A DNA stretch of 64,000 nt from Oscillospiraceae bacterium (lineage in GTDB: Bacteria; Bacillota; Clostridia; Oscillospirales; Oscillospiraceae). The notes beneath the pieces were generated by a model. The model searched no databases and was not told where the DNA came from. It saw only the letters and a program-made list of their open reading frames with translations. The position numbers and the translations under genes were made by a program. The stretch is taken from the NCBI GenBank assembly GCA_009777775.1, contig WRLE01000004.1, positions 1-64,000 on the forward strand, in the 5' to 3' direction. Every line of letters begins with the position of its first letter. The stretch's first letter is position 1. Below, piece after piece: positions 52,508 through 63,838 of the stretch.

Positions 52508-54121
52508 TTATCTGCCGCCTGCTGGAGGTGCTCCACCGCCTGCTGGGGGTGCTCCACCGCCTGCTGGGGGTGCTCCACCACCTGCTGGAGGTCCGCCTGG
52601 TCCGCCACCTGCTGGAGGTCCGCCTGGTCCGCCACCTGCTGCTGCCGCAGCTGCTTGTTGCGCTTCTACCATTCTCTTTTGGTTCTCAGTCGCATAGAAA
52701 ACAGCCGTATCATCTCTAATCCTATATAGGAGTAAGAAGAGAGTGAAGTTCATAATTGTAATACAAGCAGATCCACCCTGTTGAATCAAGTTAATCCTTT
52801 CTGGATATTCGCAGAAAGCTCCAAGGAATGTGCCGTCTTCTGCGAATCTTTGCCCATATCCGACGAGATTCATAAAGAATGGCGTGAATACAGTACCAAC
52901 GAGCATGGCAACTTTCATGGCAATGCTTGTGATTGACATTGTTGCTGCACGAATATCTATGCCTGTCTCGTATCTTTGCCTTTCAGCGGCATCGATCATC
53001 ATATTATTACCAACAGATGTGCCTATACCCATTGCAAGCCGTGCGTATATGGAAATTCCGAGATAGACCCACGGTCGTGCATTAGAGAATAGTGCATGGG
53101 AGATAGTTCCCACTAGTCCCAAAAGGACATTTGTAATATAGGCTTTACGTCTACCAAGCTTTCGTCCAATCGGAGCTATGAACATTGCTGTAAACAACCC
53201 AGTGATATTTCCGGAAACGGTAACAATGGGTTGTATTGTAGTCCAGATGTACTTCTGCGTACCATCTGGATTAAGTACCCCTCCAACGGAATATATCCAA
53301 TACATCGTTCCCATATTTCCGAGGCTATACATATAGACCTGAGAAACAAAGCTTGTGCACAGAAGAAGCATGGCTTCTCTGTTTTTCAATATGTAGCCAT
53401 ACATTGCTGCAATACCTTGGCGTTTTGCAGGTCTTTGGAATTCATCTAATTGCTTGTCAAATTCTTTCGTTGCTCTTAGGACTAATGTGGTAGTCGTTAG
53501 CCAAAGGCAAGCATAAATACAACAAACAACGATGAAGCCATGGGGATAAATTTTTGTGTTCAAGTATGTTATCAATGGCAACGTGATTGATGCCGAGATA
53601 ATACCATTTGCGCTTGTGAAACGCGATACTATGATAGGTAAGGTCATGCGTCCTTCCATATCGGAGCCGACGACCTTCAGCATAAGACCGTTTTGAGCGG
53701 CGGTAATGAAATTCATGGGGAAGTGTAACATGACATAGCTAATTACCGCAATAACAGCTCTCACTCCCATTGGGAAGTTACCAGTATACAAGAACATAAG
53801 TATTTGCCCAATCGAGCTACTGATGGGGCAAATTAGCACCCAAGGACGGAACTGTCCAAATCTTGTGTTTGTATTTTGGACAACGGGTCCGGCTGCCACT
53901 GATGCAACCAAGTCGATTAAGCGAGCTATGAATAAGAACTGTGCCACGAATACAGGAGTTAAACCGGATATATCTTGCCAGAACATGAGCATATATCCGT
54001 AAATACCGATTCCATAACCTTGACCAATTGAGTTCATTGCCCATATATATGGAAAACTTTTCGGCATTTTATAATCTGATACTGCAGCTCCTGGTGCAGC
54101 TGGTGCTTGTGATTGTGCCAC
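52508..54121 (-). CDS. GPH/MFS-type transporter with Gly/Pro-rich C-terminal tail
   Basis: The 537-residue protein has about twelve hydrophobic segments and matches the glycoside-pentoside-hexuronide:cation symporter branch (MFS_2), with LIDLVASVAAGPVVQNTNTR early and GRKLGRRKAYITNVLLG after helix 8. Substrates are usually sugars moved with Na+ or H+. The last 45 residues are a low-complexity tail repeating GGPPAGG and GGGAPPA, unusual for this family. The start is GTG with AGGAGG 10 bases upstream. A TAGA-TCTA palindrome lies in the leader. Confidence 0.82.
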   Translation of the reverse strand: MAQSQAPAAPGAAVSDYKMPKSFPYIWAMNSIGQGYGIGIYGYMLMFWQDISGLTPVFVAQFLFIARLIDLVASVAAGPVVQNTNTRFGQFRPWVLICPISSSIGQILMFLYTGNFPMGVRAVIAVISYVMLHFPMNFITAAQNGLMLKVVGSDMEGRMTLPIIVSRFTSANGIISASITLPLITYLNTKIYPHGFIVVCCIYACLWLTTTTLVLRATKEFDKQLDEFQRPAKRQGIAAMYGYILKNREAMLLLCTSFVSQVYMYSLGNMGTMYWIYSVGGVLNPDGTQKYIWTTIQPIVTVSGNITGLFTAMFIAPIGRKLGRRKAYITNVLLGLVGTISHALFSNARPWVYLGISIYARLAMGIGTSVGNNMMIDAAERQRYETGIDIRAATMSITSIAMKVAMLVGTVFTPFFMNLVGYGQRFAEDGTFLGAFCEYPERINLIQQGGSACITIMNFTLFLLLYRIRDDTAVFYATENQKRMVEAQQAAAAAAGGGPGGPPAGGGPGGPPAGGGAPPAGGGAPPAGGGAPPAGGR

Positions 54122-54145
54122 TTTGGTTAATCCTCCTTTTTTTAT

Positions 54146-54160
54146 TAGATGGACCGTCTA
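54146..54160. promoter_or_regulatory. Palindromic candidate operator upstream of the transporter
   Basis: TAGATGGACCGTCTA is an imperfect palindrome of the type bound by TetR-family repressors, 25 bases upstream of the GTG start. No TetR gene is adjacent. The remainder of 54161-54524 is AT-rich without a gene. Confidence 0.35.
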
Positions 54161-54524
54161 TTTTTTCCAAGCATCACCTCAGTTCAAAAATACGCGTGTA
54201 AAGCATTACACTATTGTTGGTAATTCCTTGCAACCCATTTGTAATATCAACTGAATTATATTCAATTTGTAAACAAATTGCAAAGTTTTTTTTAATAAAT
54301 TGTGCTAGGAAAGTAATTGTATGCAACAATGCTATGTTTTATATGCTCCATTGGGCAAGTTTGCCCAGACTTCAAAAGTGCATCATAAATGCTCTGCATG
54401 CCATATCTGCCATTATTTTTCATTTATATTCATACTCATACACCGCAACGGCAAGCAATATACCTCATATTTCCCTGTATTCGGGATGTGCTTATAATCC
54501 TTTTCGTTTATCGGGATATATTTC

Positions 54525-54553
54525 TTGCATTATGTCTTATGATGGGTTATAAT
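54525..54553 (+). promoter_or_regulatory. Possible promoter of the LexA/CI-like gene
   Basis: TTGCAT (54525-54530) and TATAAT (54548-54553) are 17 bases apart. The -10 box is only 18 bases before the ATG, so the transcript would have a very short leader. A second TATAAT at 54493 and direct TCGGGAT repeats at 54481 and 54511 may be part of the control region. Confidence 0.45.
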
Positions 54554-54571
54554 TAAGGGGAGGTGAACTAT

Positions 54572-55273
54572 ATGGATTTTGGCAAAATTTTATCACAGCT
54601 TAGAAAAGAAAAACAATATACCCAGCATGATGTGGCAAACTATGTTACAAAGGTTTCTAAAAAGCCTTGTTCCCACAAAATCATTTCAAATTGGGAAAAC
54701 GATATGTCCATCCCGCCAGCGGAGCAGTTTTTGATAATGTGCGAGCTTTTCGGTGTCACAGACATTCAAAGGACATTTCGAGGAGCCTCTTCGGATTACC
54801 TGGGATTGTCCAGACTCAATTCCCTTGGGAGAAAACGAGTGGATGAATATGTCAATTTACTCTCAAAAGACAAGCAATTCACCGACTACCCCTATTTCGA
54901 GCTGAGCGTTTCCGAAGAGCCACGTAGATATATCAAGCTCTACGAAACCCCAGTGGCAGCTGGCTCCGGTTTTTATCTCGACAGCGAGGATTTCACAGAC
55001 TTTGAGGCTGACGAATCGGTGCCAGATGATGCCGATTTTGCCGTAAAGGTCGGCGGTGACAGCATGATGCCTCGTTTCATCGATGGACAAATTATTTTCA
55101 TTAAAAAGCAAGAAACCCTCGAAGTCGGCGAAATCGGTATCTTTGAGCTAAACGGCGATGCCTTTCTAAAAAAGCTCGGCAGAGGTGAGTTTATTTCCCT
55201 AAACGCCAGATATGCTCCAATCCCAATTCGAGAATTCGACTCTGTTCACATTTTCGGCAAAGTTCTCGGCTGA
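54572..55273 (+). CDS. LexA/CI-like repressor (XRE HTH + S24 peptidase)
   Basis: The 233-residue protein has an N-terminal XRE helix-turn-helix (ILSQLRKEKQYTQHDVANYV, then HKIISNWENDMSIPP) and a C-terminal S24 domain. The self-cleavage site is likely the Ala-Gly in PVAAGSGF; the catalytic Ser is in VGGDSMMPRF and the Lys in GDAFLKKLG. Such repressors are inactivated by RecA-stimulated self-cleavage, as in prophages and integrative elements, though no phage genes are nearby. ATG 54572 has GGGGAGG nine bases upstream. Confidence 0.87.
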   Translation: MDFGKILSQLRKEKQYTQHDVANYVTKVSKKPCSHKIISNWENDMSIPPAEQFLIMCELFGVTDIQRTFRGASSDYLGLSRLNSLGRKRVDEYVNLLSKDKQFTDYPYFELSVSEEPRRYIKLYETPVAAGSGFYLDSEDFTDFEADESVPDDADFAVKVGGDSMMPRFIDGQIIFIKKQETLEVGEIGIFELNGDAFLKKLGRGEFISLNARYAPIPIREFDSVHIFGKVLG

Positions 55274-55285
55274 TTTTGCGAGATC

Positions 55286-57418
55286 CTATTTTGCAGGTTT
55301 GTTTGCAGCGACTTCCAATGCTTCAATGATACAATTGGTGAGCAGTCGTCTTGACGAGTCTCCTCCCATGTGTACATTATCCGATGCCAAAAGGGATGTT
55401 TGCGTACTCACTAGACTATGCCAGTCAGCAACTGTGACAAAGGAGTAAAGATCGGGTAGAGTACGCATATATTCTGCTGTTTTTACGGATGTGGAAGTGC
55501 TTCCAAGATAACGCCCGTCGAAGGGTGTAACAAAAACCAAACGGTGACCAGGGTTTAGGTCATTAATAATATTAGTAATCAATGTCTCATATGCACTATT
55601 TACATTCGTTCCCAAAGCAATCACCACATACTCCCTTAGTTCACCATTATTTTGCAGCTCCATCATGAGATTATACCCAGCACCAAGCTGTCGAGAGCCT
55701 TCGGTATCCACATAGGAATCCGCTATGGATTCCAGCAGCATATTTCGCGCTCCCAATGCCACCGAACAGCCAATTATAGTTACTCCATTTGGTATATCAT
55801 AACCCGAATCAAGACCTGCTGATGAGTCCGAAGCCGAGCCCGAATTTGTTGGTTTTGGATCCCATATATAGTCCGTGTCATATGGTGGTTGATTATTGGG
55901 AGATACATCATTTGCTGCCGTTTCAATTACAACCACAGTTTGACTCAGATCACTTTCTTCGTGAGCCAAGGTAGAATCATTTAATTCATCAATCAGCTCC
56001 GAATCACCATCGGTCTCAACATACAAAACATCGACCTGAGATTCCAACGCTTGTACTTTTGAAATTACTAGTTCATACGAATAAGTATTCTCCCCTTTAA
56101 TATATGCCACGGGATTTATATTGATTTCTTTCATCCTATTGCTGGTTCGGATTGCTCTCTGGACATCCTGTATCACATAATTGGAGGCAAAATCCTTCTC
56201 CATGCTAGTGATGTCAGGAGCTCTTGACAAAACAAGAAGTCCTGGAGCAATTGATACTAAAACAGCTAGGCTCAAAAAAGTAGCAGCGAGCTTTCTATGT
56301 TTTAGTGCGCCACTGCTCCCTTGGGCTACGAAAACCCTCTCTCCTTTATAAAGCATCAAAGCAGAGATAAAGAAAGTTAGCCCAATGGTAACAAATGAAG
56401 CAATTGAGGTTTTTCCCAATTTTGCACATATGATTATATATATGGGCCAATGATATAAATACGCGTTGTAAGAAACATCAGCTATTGCCGTCAAAGGGCG
56501 CGGTTCTTTTACTCTCTCAGGGGTCATTATATGCAAGCCCAATGTGCCATATATCATAGCTATTGTCATGATCGTAGTAAGCATAAAGCCATATCGATAG
56601 ATAAACTCATCTTCAAACTTATATTTCATGGAACAATAACAAATAACCGTCGCTGCCAATAAGGTAAATATCAGTAGTGCCATTGTTTTTAACTTAGTAA
56701 ACCTTGGTACAGCTGCTGTATTTACCTTTATATTTATTCCACGAATAGTAGCGGCACAAGAACCCAATAAAAAAGAAAAGCTCCTAGTGAGTGTGGAAAA
56801 ATAAATGGTGTCCAGTTCATAGCCCAGGTTGAGTAGCCTTTGCATATACATGAAGGAAAAAGCAGCTGCGCATCCTGATACCAGCATGGAGAAAATCCTG
56901 AAACAAACCAGCATTTTCCCACTATTTCTAGAGAATAAAGCTTTTGAAAAAAGATGGATAATTAAGCATCCCAAGCCCCAAACTATATACAGCTGCATTA
57001 ATATCGCCAAAGTCCATGTATGTACATAATATGAAGGCAAGAGTCTGGCTTCGTAGCTGCCTCCAGTAAGTATTTGATACCAGTTCGTGACAAAGCTCAA
57101 TGCTGCCGCTGTTTGTCTGGCTATTCCCACAGAATAATCTGGTGAAACCAAAAGCAACAATGGTAGTGTAAATACAATGGTGAATAAGAGTGGGATCATT
57201 ATTCGCCGAATCCGCCGTTTACAGTAATCAAAAAAATCAAATTTTTCGCTTCTTCTGATTTCTTCAATGATATTGGCTGTTATAAGAAATCCCGAAAATG
57301 CGAGAAATACATCAACGCCTAAAAAGCCTCCAGGAAGAAAGTCATAAAACAAATGATAAAACAACACGAGAAACAGTCCATAGGCGCGAACTGCGTCAAA
57401 CCACTTAATTCTACCCAT
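55286..57418 (-). CDS. OatA-like acyltransferase with SGNH domain
   Basis: The 710-residue protein has an acyltransferase-3 membrane domain (1-400, about ten helices, starting WFDAVRAYGLFLVLFYHL and GGFLGVDVFLAFSGFLIT) and an extracellular SGNH hydrolase-like domain (about 530-700) with IIGCSVALGA, VIALGTNV and DNVHMGGDSS supplying Ser, Asn and Asp-x-x-His. OatA-type proteins O-acetylate peptidoglycan or other wall polymers and confer lysozyme resistance. Its ATG overlaps the end of the MORN gene by eight bases. Confidence 0.9.
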   Translation of the reverse strand: MGRIKWFDAVRAYGLFLVLFYHLFYDFLPGGFLGVDVFLAFSGFLITANIIEEIRRSEKFDFFDYCKRRIRRIMIPLLFTIVFTLPLLLLVSPDYSVGIARQTAAALSFVTNWYQILTGGSYEARLLPSYYVHTWTLAILMQLYIVWGLGCLIIHLFSKALFSRNSGKMLVCFRIFSMLVSGCAAAFSFMYMQRLLNLGYELDTIYFSTLTRSFSFLLGSCAATIRGINIKVNTAAVPRFTKLKTMALLIFTLLAATVICYCSMKYKFEDEFIYRYGFMLTTIMTIAMIYGTLGLHIMTPERVKEPRPLTAIADVSYNAYLYHWPIYIIICAKLGKTSIASFVTIGLTFFISALMLYKGERVFVAQGSSGALKHRKLAATFLSLAVLVSIAPGLLVLSRAPDITSMEKDFASNYVIQDVQRAIRTSNRMKEININPVAYIKGENTYSYELVISKVQALESQVDVLYVETDGDSELIDELNDSTLAHEESDLSQTVVVIETAANDVSPNNQPPYDTDYIWDPKPTNSGSASDSSAGLDSGYDIPNGVTIIGCSVALGARNMLLESIADSYVDTEGSRQLGAGYNLMMELQNNGELREYVVIALGTNVNSAYETLITNIINDLNPGHRLVFVTPFDGRYLGSTSTSVKTAEYMRTLPDLYSFVTVADWHSLVSTQTSLLASDNVHMGGDSSRRLLTNCIIEALEVAANKPAK

Positions 57419-58118
57419 TTCGTACTCCTTCGCTCCATATACCTTGGATTACTACAGCGCCATTTCTAATGAGTCCTTCTCCATGAAAGAGTCCTTTTTC
57501 AAAGTATCCTTCATATGACCAGCCTTCTGGGTTATGATATATACCATAACCATCGAATTGCCCTTGAACAAAATCACCAGAATATATCAGGCGACCCGAT
57601 GCATCTATAATCTCGCCTTTGCCATTGGCTTGACCATTTGCAAAGCCACCAATGTATTGGGAGCCATTTGAATAGAAAAAACACCCCTGTCCATTTTGCC
57701 CGCTTTCGCTCCATCTACCTTCGTATCGCCAGCCATTACCTATGAGAGTATCTTCCCATTCGCCCAAGAGAAGCATGATTGAGTCATCATTATTTATATA
57801 AAATGTACCATACTGGATTTGTCCCTGGGAAAAGACCCCATGAAAAATAGGCAGCTCTGATGAGTCATACAATGTACCTTCTCCATCGAATCGCCCATCT
57901 ACAAAGCTACCTTCATATTTATCGCCATTGTCAAAATAAATTTCGCCATATCCGTTGAAACGGCCCTCTTCCATTTCCCCGCTAAATACTAGACCGTCAT
58001 ATTTGTCAATATGAACATTTGTTTTCTCAGAGCCAACAATGCCCAATGCAAATAGTGCAAGGAGAGCAACTACCGCAATAGTAATAATAGATATGACTAA
58101 TTTCAGCGCTTTTTTCAT
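57411..58118 (-). CDS. MORN-repeat membrane-anchored protein
   Basis: The 235-residue protein has a cytoplasmic KK start, one hydrophobic anchor (about 6-27) and at least five MORN-type repeats, such as YEGSFVDGRFDGEGTLY, YIGGFANGQANGKGEI, YSGDFVQGQFDGYGIY and YEGYFEKGLFHGEGLI. Bacterial MORN proteins are often scaffolds at the envelope. I start at ATG 58118, with GGAGTGG seven bases upstream. It is probably co-transcribed with the acyltransferase and may follow the ATP synthase operon. Confidence 0.85.
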   Translation of the reverse strand: MKKALKLVISIITIAVVALLALFALGIVGSEKTNVHIDKYDGLVFSGEMEEGRFNGYGEIYFDNGDKYEGSFVDGRFDGEGTLYDSSELPIFHGVFSQGQIQYGTFYINNDDSIMLLLGEWEDTLIGNGWRYEGRWSESGQNGQGCFFYSNGSQYIGGFANGQANGKGEIIDASGRLIYSGDFVQGQFDGYGIYHNPEGWSYEGYFEKGLFHGEGLIRNGAVVIQGIWSEGVRNG

Positions 58119-58263
58119 GGTTCGCCACTCCAATTTGCCAAAATAAGAAATGTGTAAACAAAACAGACTGCGCTATTTTACCAAAAAATAGCGCAAAGAA
58201 CAATAGCTATATTTTTTCCACAAATTCGACGAAATTTAGAAAATTATGTGAATATGTAGTATT

Positions 58264-60088
<1,825 letters not shown>

Positions 60089-60112
60089 CTAAAATTTCAC
60101 ATTAATAATGAC

Positions 60113-60955
60113 TTATTGCCAACCGGATATGATTTCGCTGATTTCTTGAGTTATTGCCGATTGGCGGATACGATTGCTTGCCCGGGTCAGTTTATCTATG
60201 ATGTCAGAAGCATTGTTAACTGCTGAATCCATATTTAGCATTCTCGCTGCGTTTTCGCTGGCATTGGATTCAAGCATAACTAAGTATACCAAAGTGTTTA
60301 AATATGCTGGTATAGCGTGGTCAAGAAATGTTGATACATCCGGATCATATTCCATTGGCATAATATCATCGTTGCCATTATGGTTAGAATCAATTGGCAT
60401 TATTTTCATCACTGTGGGCGTATGGACAAATGCCGATTCAAATTTCGTATAAACCACAAAGACCTCATCAACCATGCCTGATGTAACTAGATTTCTCACA
60501 TAATGGCTAATTTGGACTGCATCTTCATAAAAAGCAGTTTCCAAAAGTTCATCAAATTTATAATAAACCGACTTGCCATTTCGATAGAAATATTCGCTAG
60601 CTTTTGAGCCAAGTGTGACAATTACGGGGTTTTTCGGGTTTTCTCCCATATGTTGGGACACACAGTCCAATAGATTCGAGTTGAAACTGCCACACATACC
60701 TCTATTGCTGGAAATCACAAAATATGCAGATGCATTGGTGTTGCGAGTGGCAAAATATGGATTGTCCTTTAGAGCGGCACTGAACCTTACTCCTGTTACC
60801 ATTTCTTCACACACATTTAAAAAAGAACGAGCATACTCCAGCCTGTTTTTGCTATTTTGCAATTTCGAGGCTGCCACCATATTCATCGCTCTCATTATTT
60901 TTCTGGTTGTACGAACACTGGCTAGTCTTCGCTTAATCACCTTTTGCGATGGCAC
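60113..60955 (-). CDS. atpG: ATP synthase gamma subunit
   Basis: The 280-residue rotor subunit has the conserved N-terminal helix (IKRRLASVRTTRKIMRAMNM), ISSNRGMCGSFNSNLL in the middle and the C-terminal helix ASDIIDKLTRASNRIRQSAI then ITQEISEIISG. It starts at GTG with AAAGGAGA upstream. Its place between atpA and atpD is standard. Confidence 0.96.
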   Translation of the reverse strand: MPSQKVIKRRLASVRTTRKIMRAMNMVAASKLQNSKNRLEYARSFLNVCEEMVTGVRFSAALKDNPYFATRNTNASAYFVISSNRGMCGSFNSNLLDCVSQHMGENPKNPVIVTLGSKASEYFYRNGKSVYYKFDELLETAFYEDAVQISHYVRNLVTSGMVDEVFVVYTKFESAFVHTPTVMKIMPIDSNHNGNDDIMPMEYDPDVSTFLDHAIPAYLNTLVYLVMLESNASENAARMLNMDSAVNNASDIIDKLTRASNRIRQSAITQEISEIISGWQ

Positions 60956-60975
60956 AATAGGTCTCCTTTAGACGT

Positions 60976-62490
60976 TTAATCGTTTTTCCAATGAAGTCTT
61001 TTAAATTCATCAATTGCCGCTTCTATACGCTCTTCCATTTGATCTGTCATATCGTTACTTTCTCTAATTTCTTTGACGATGTCACCGTGATTGTTATCCA
61101 TAAAACGTAGAAATTCCCTTTCAAATCTCCTCACTACATTTAATGGTATGTCCATGAGATGATCCTTTGTTAAAACATATAAAATTAACACCTGCTTTTC
61201 GATGGTCATAGGGCGAAATTGGGCCTGTTTTAGAATCTCCACGATTCTTTCACCTTTGTTTAAACGTTCCAATGTATCCGCACTTAGGTCCGAACCAAAT
61301 TGGACAAAGGAAGCAAGCTCCCTATATTGAGCCAGTTCAATTCGTAAAGGACCTGAGATTCTCCTCATGGCACTCACTTGTGCGGCACCTCCGACTCTGG
61401 AAACAGAAAAGCCGGGATTTATTGCCGGTCGAACTCCATCGTTAAATAACTCTGTTTCCAAATAGATTTGCCCATCTGTAATTGAAATGACATTTGTAGA
61501 AATATATGCAGATATATCACCTTCTAGGGTTTCGATAACAGGAAGCGCAGTGATGGAACCGCCTCCATATTCATCGCTCATACAAGCTGCTCGTTCCAGA
61601 AGCTGCGAGTGTACGTAAAAAATATCTCCAGGATAAGCTTCCCTGCCTGGCGGTCTTCGCAATAGCAAGCTAATGGTGCGGTATGCCACAGCATGCTTTG
61701 AAAGGTCGTCATATATTATCAAAACATCCTTACCAGCTTCCATCCATTCTTCGGCAATGGCACAGCCCACATAGGGAGCAATATATTGCAAGGACACAGA
61801 TTCGCTGGCGGTGGCAGCGACAATTGTTGTATATTGTAATGCATTTGCGTTTTGCAACGTCTCAGCAATTCGAGCAACCGTTGAAGCTTTCTGACCGATT
61901 GCCACATAAATGCATAGTACATTTTCATCCTTTTGGTTGATAATTGTATCAATACAAATGGCTGTTTTCCCAGTTTGCCTATCACCAATTATGAGTTCCC
62001 GTTGTCCGCGCCCGATGGGAACAAGAACATCAATTGCCTTGATTCCAGTTTGGAGTGGTACGCTAACTTCCTTTCGAGTAATGACACCTGGGGCAGTCCT
62101 CATTATTTGTCGCGTTTTATCCGTGTCAATGATACCCTTGTTATCGATGGCTTGCCCAATGGCATTCACTATGCGTCCTAGCATAGCATCCCCTACAGGT
62201 ACCTCTGCAGGACGACCGGTTCCATATACTATGTCGCCTTCTTTTACTTGAGCATCAGAACCCATAATGGCAGCACCAATACTATCAGCTTCCAAGTTTA
62301 AGGCTATCGCCCTGACCCCCGAAGCCAATGTCAGCAATTCTCCGCTCTTGGCACTGTGCAAGCCTTGTATTCGAGCTATACCATCACCCACTCCGATAAC
62401 AGTGCCAGCTTCCACCACGCTACTCTTTGCTGTAAATATCGATATTTGTTCTTTTATTTCCCTGCTGATATCAGCGAGGTTTACACCCAT
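60976..62490 (-). CDS. atpA: ATP synthase alpha subunit
   Basis: The 504-residue subunit has the P-loop [24 protein letters not shown] and [20 protein letters not shown], and the alpha signature [18 protein letters not shown] choose the ATG at 62490 over the one at 62496, because AGGA is six bases upstream of the first and directly abuts the second. It lies after a 180-base gap filled with simple repeats. With a delta subunit lacking its N-terminal domain, the usual alpha-delta contact may be changed. Confidence 0.96.
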   Translation of the reverse strand: MGVNLADISREIKEQISIFTAKSSVVEAGTVIGVGDGIARIQGLHSAKSGELLTLASGVRAIALNLEADSIGAAIMGSDAQVKEGDIVYGTGRPAEVPVGDAMLGRIVNAIGQAIDNKGIIDTDKTRQIMRTAPGVITRKEVSVPLQTGIKAIDVLVPIGRGQRELIIGDRQTGKTAICIDTIINQKDENVLCIYVAIGQKASTVARIAETLQNANALQYTTIVAATASESVSLQYIAPYVGCAIAEEWMEAGKDVLIIYDDLSKHAVAYRTISLLLRRPPGREAYPGDIFYVHSQLLERAACMSDEYGGGSITALPVIETLEGDISAYISTNVISITDGQIYLETELFNDGVRPAINPGFSVSRVGGAAQVSAMRRISGPLRIELAQYRELASFVQFGSDLSADTLERLNKGERIVEILKQAQFRPMTIEKQVLILYVLTKDHLMDIPLNVVRRFEREFLRFMDNNHGDIVKEIRESNDMTDQMEERIEAAIDEFKRLHWKND

Positions 62491-62525
62491 ATGCATTCCT
62501 ACGCTTTCAAATGCTTATTTGTTTC

Positions 62526-62645
62526 ATGCTTGTTGGTACTTGGTTCATGATTCTTGGTTCTTGGTTCTAGGTTGTTGGTTCTTATTACTTAGTTCTTATT
62601 ACTTAGTTCATGGTACTTGATTCATTGTACTTGGTTATTAGTACA
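62526..62645. repeat. Degenerate short repeats inside the atp operon
   Basis: Units resembling TACTTGGTTCATGAT, TTCTTGGTTC and TATTACTTAGTTC recur over 120 bases between atpH and atpA. Similar simple repeats (TTAGGAATTAGG type) lie at 35142-35205 and 42569-42602. Confidence 0.7.
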
Positions 62646-62669
62646 ATATATTAACATTTGCCATCACAA

Positions 62670-62915
62670 TTATGACATACTAGAAATAATACTCTCTTTA
62701 ATTTCATCGATTCTTTTTTTCACGCTTCGATCAATCAAAAGACCATCCACATAGACATAGAAGCCGCCAATCAAGCTTGGGTCAATCTCCAAGGAAATAG
62801 ACACTTGCTTATTGAGCTTGCTTGACAGCAGCTTTTCCAGAGCCTTTTCTTGTTCCATGCTCAGTCTCATAGCCGAAACGACCTTTGCCATTGTCCCATT
62901 ATATGACCCACTCAT
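62670..62915 (-). CDS. atpH: Short ATP synthase delta subunit (C-terminal domain only)
   Basis: The product has only 81 residues; usual delta subunits have about 175-185. The visible part matches the C-terminal end: MRLSMEQEKALEKLLSSKLN, SLEIDPSLIGGFYVYVDGLL and IDRSVKKRIDEIKESI. The start overlaps the atpF stop by four bases, leaving no room for a longer frame, and the N-terminal helical domain that binds the alpha subunits is missing. It may be a natural minimal delta or a truncation. Confidence 0.85.
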   Translation of the reverse strand: MSGSYNGTMAKVVSAMRLSMEQEKALEKLLSSKLNKQVSISLEIDPSLIGGFYVYVDGLLIDRSVKKRIDEIKESIISSMS

Positions 62916-63457
62916 AAGACAGACTCCAATTCAGAAAGAGATTCTTCGAAAAGCCTGTTTTGTGTATCTTCATCAATGGAATGTAAGAGGATTTTTTCTG
63001 CCAAATAGGAAGCAATATCAATAACATACTGCCTCATTTCATCATCGGCTTGCTCTCGCTCCAGTCGTATTTCGCTTTGAGCGAGTCTTTTCATTTCATC
63101 GATTTCGTTTCTTGCATCACTTATCATTTTTTCACTGGTTTGTGTAGCTTGCGTTATTGCAGTTTCCAAAATGTCGATTTTTTCTTGTTCTAAATCCAGG
63201 AGCATTTGCTCATATTGGGCTCTCATTTCCTCAGCTTTTGCAATCTCTTCTTCTGCAATGCGCATCTGGCTCTTTATGCTCTCTGCGCGTCTTTGCATAA
63301 ACCCGCTGACAGGTTTGTATAGGATAAAGCGCAAGGCAAGTCCTAGGACACAAGCGTTAAAAAGTTGGATGCATATATGAATCAGCGTCTGTCTGTCAAG
63401 CCCGAATAGAGGTCTGACAGCAGCTGCTGCAACGACCAGTACTGTTTCATTACTCAT
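62912..63457 (-). CDS. atpF: ATP synthase b subunit
   Basis: The 181-residue protein has one N-terminal membrane segment (about 22-44, LIHICIQLFNACVLGLALRF) then a long charged coiled coil with many Ala, Glu, Gln and Arg residues (RAESIKSQMRIAEEEIAKAE), the peripheral stalk. The extra N-terminal stretch before the helix is slightly longer than usual. RBS AAAGGAAC lies upstream. Confidence 0.93.
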   Translation of the reverse strand: MSNETVLVVAAAAVRPLFGLDRQTLIHICIQLFNACVLGLALRFILYKPVSGFMQRRAESIKSQMRIAEEEIAKAEEMRAQYEQMLLDLEQEKIDILETAITQATQTSEKMISDARNEIDEMKRLAQSEIRLEREQADDEMRQYVIDIASYLAEKILLHSIDEDTQNRLFEESLSELESVL

Positions 63458-63526
63458 TGCTCAGCAGTCCGTTCCTTTCAAAAATTAGCAAAACATACAA
63501 TTTATATTTATCTTGCTATCTTTGCT

Positions 63527-63805
63527 CTATGTACCCATTAAGTATTGTATATAAATTGGGATAAATGGGTTGGCAAATAACAGTATAATTGCCACAAGCA
63601 ATCCGTATATTCCTTGGGTTTCAGCCAGTGCCAGACTGATAAACATTGTGTTGGTAACAGTACCTGCCACTTCTGGTTGGCGTGAAATCGATTCGATAGC
63701 GGCAATGGCTATCTTCGCTTGTCCAAAAACGGTGACGATTCCATTTGATAGTGCTAGAACAACTGCTATATTGGAAATTATAATGATAGCTGATAGTCCA
63801 TCCAT
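63527..63805 (-). CDS. atpE: ATP synthase c subunit with sodium-type ligands
   Basis: The 92-residue hairpin has the loop ESISRQPE and the ion site E62. Gln29 in FGQA and Thr63 next to E62 (LALAETQGIYGLL) fit the sodium-binding set Q-E-(S/T) of Ilyobacter-type rings. The first helix lacks the usual GxGxGxG row: only G22 and G28 remain in NGIVTVFGQAK. This should widen helix packing and may alter ring size. RBS TGGAGG is eight bases before ATG. Confidence 0.93.
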   Translation of the reverse strand: MDGLSAIIIISNIAVVLALSNGIVTVFGQAKIAIAAIESISRQPEVAGTVTNTMFISLALAETQGIYGLLVAIILLFANPFIPIYIQYLMGT

Positions 63806-63838
63806 GTTTTTTCCTCCATGTTAAAAAGATTTACTTTG

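Noticed and set aside
52466-52729. Cys- or Pro-rich plus-strand proteins
   Set aside because: They are antisense readings of the GGGAPPA repeats in the GPH transporter gene.
54572-55273. Prophage boundary
   Set aside because: A LexA/CI-like repressor is present, but no integrase, phage structural gene or attachment repeat was found around it.
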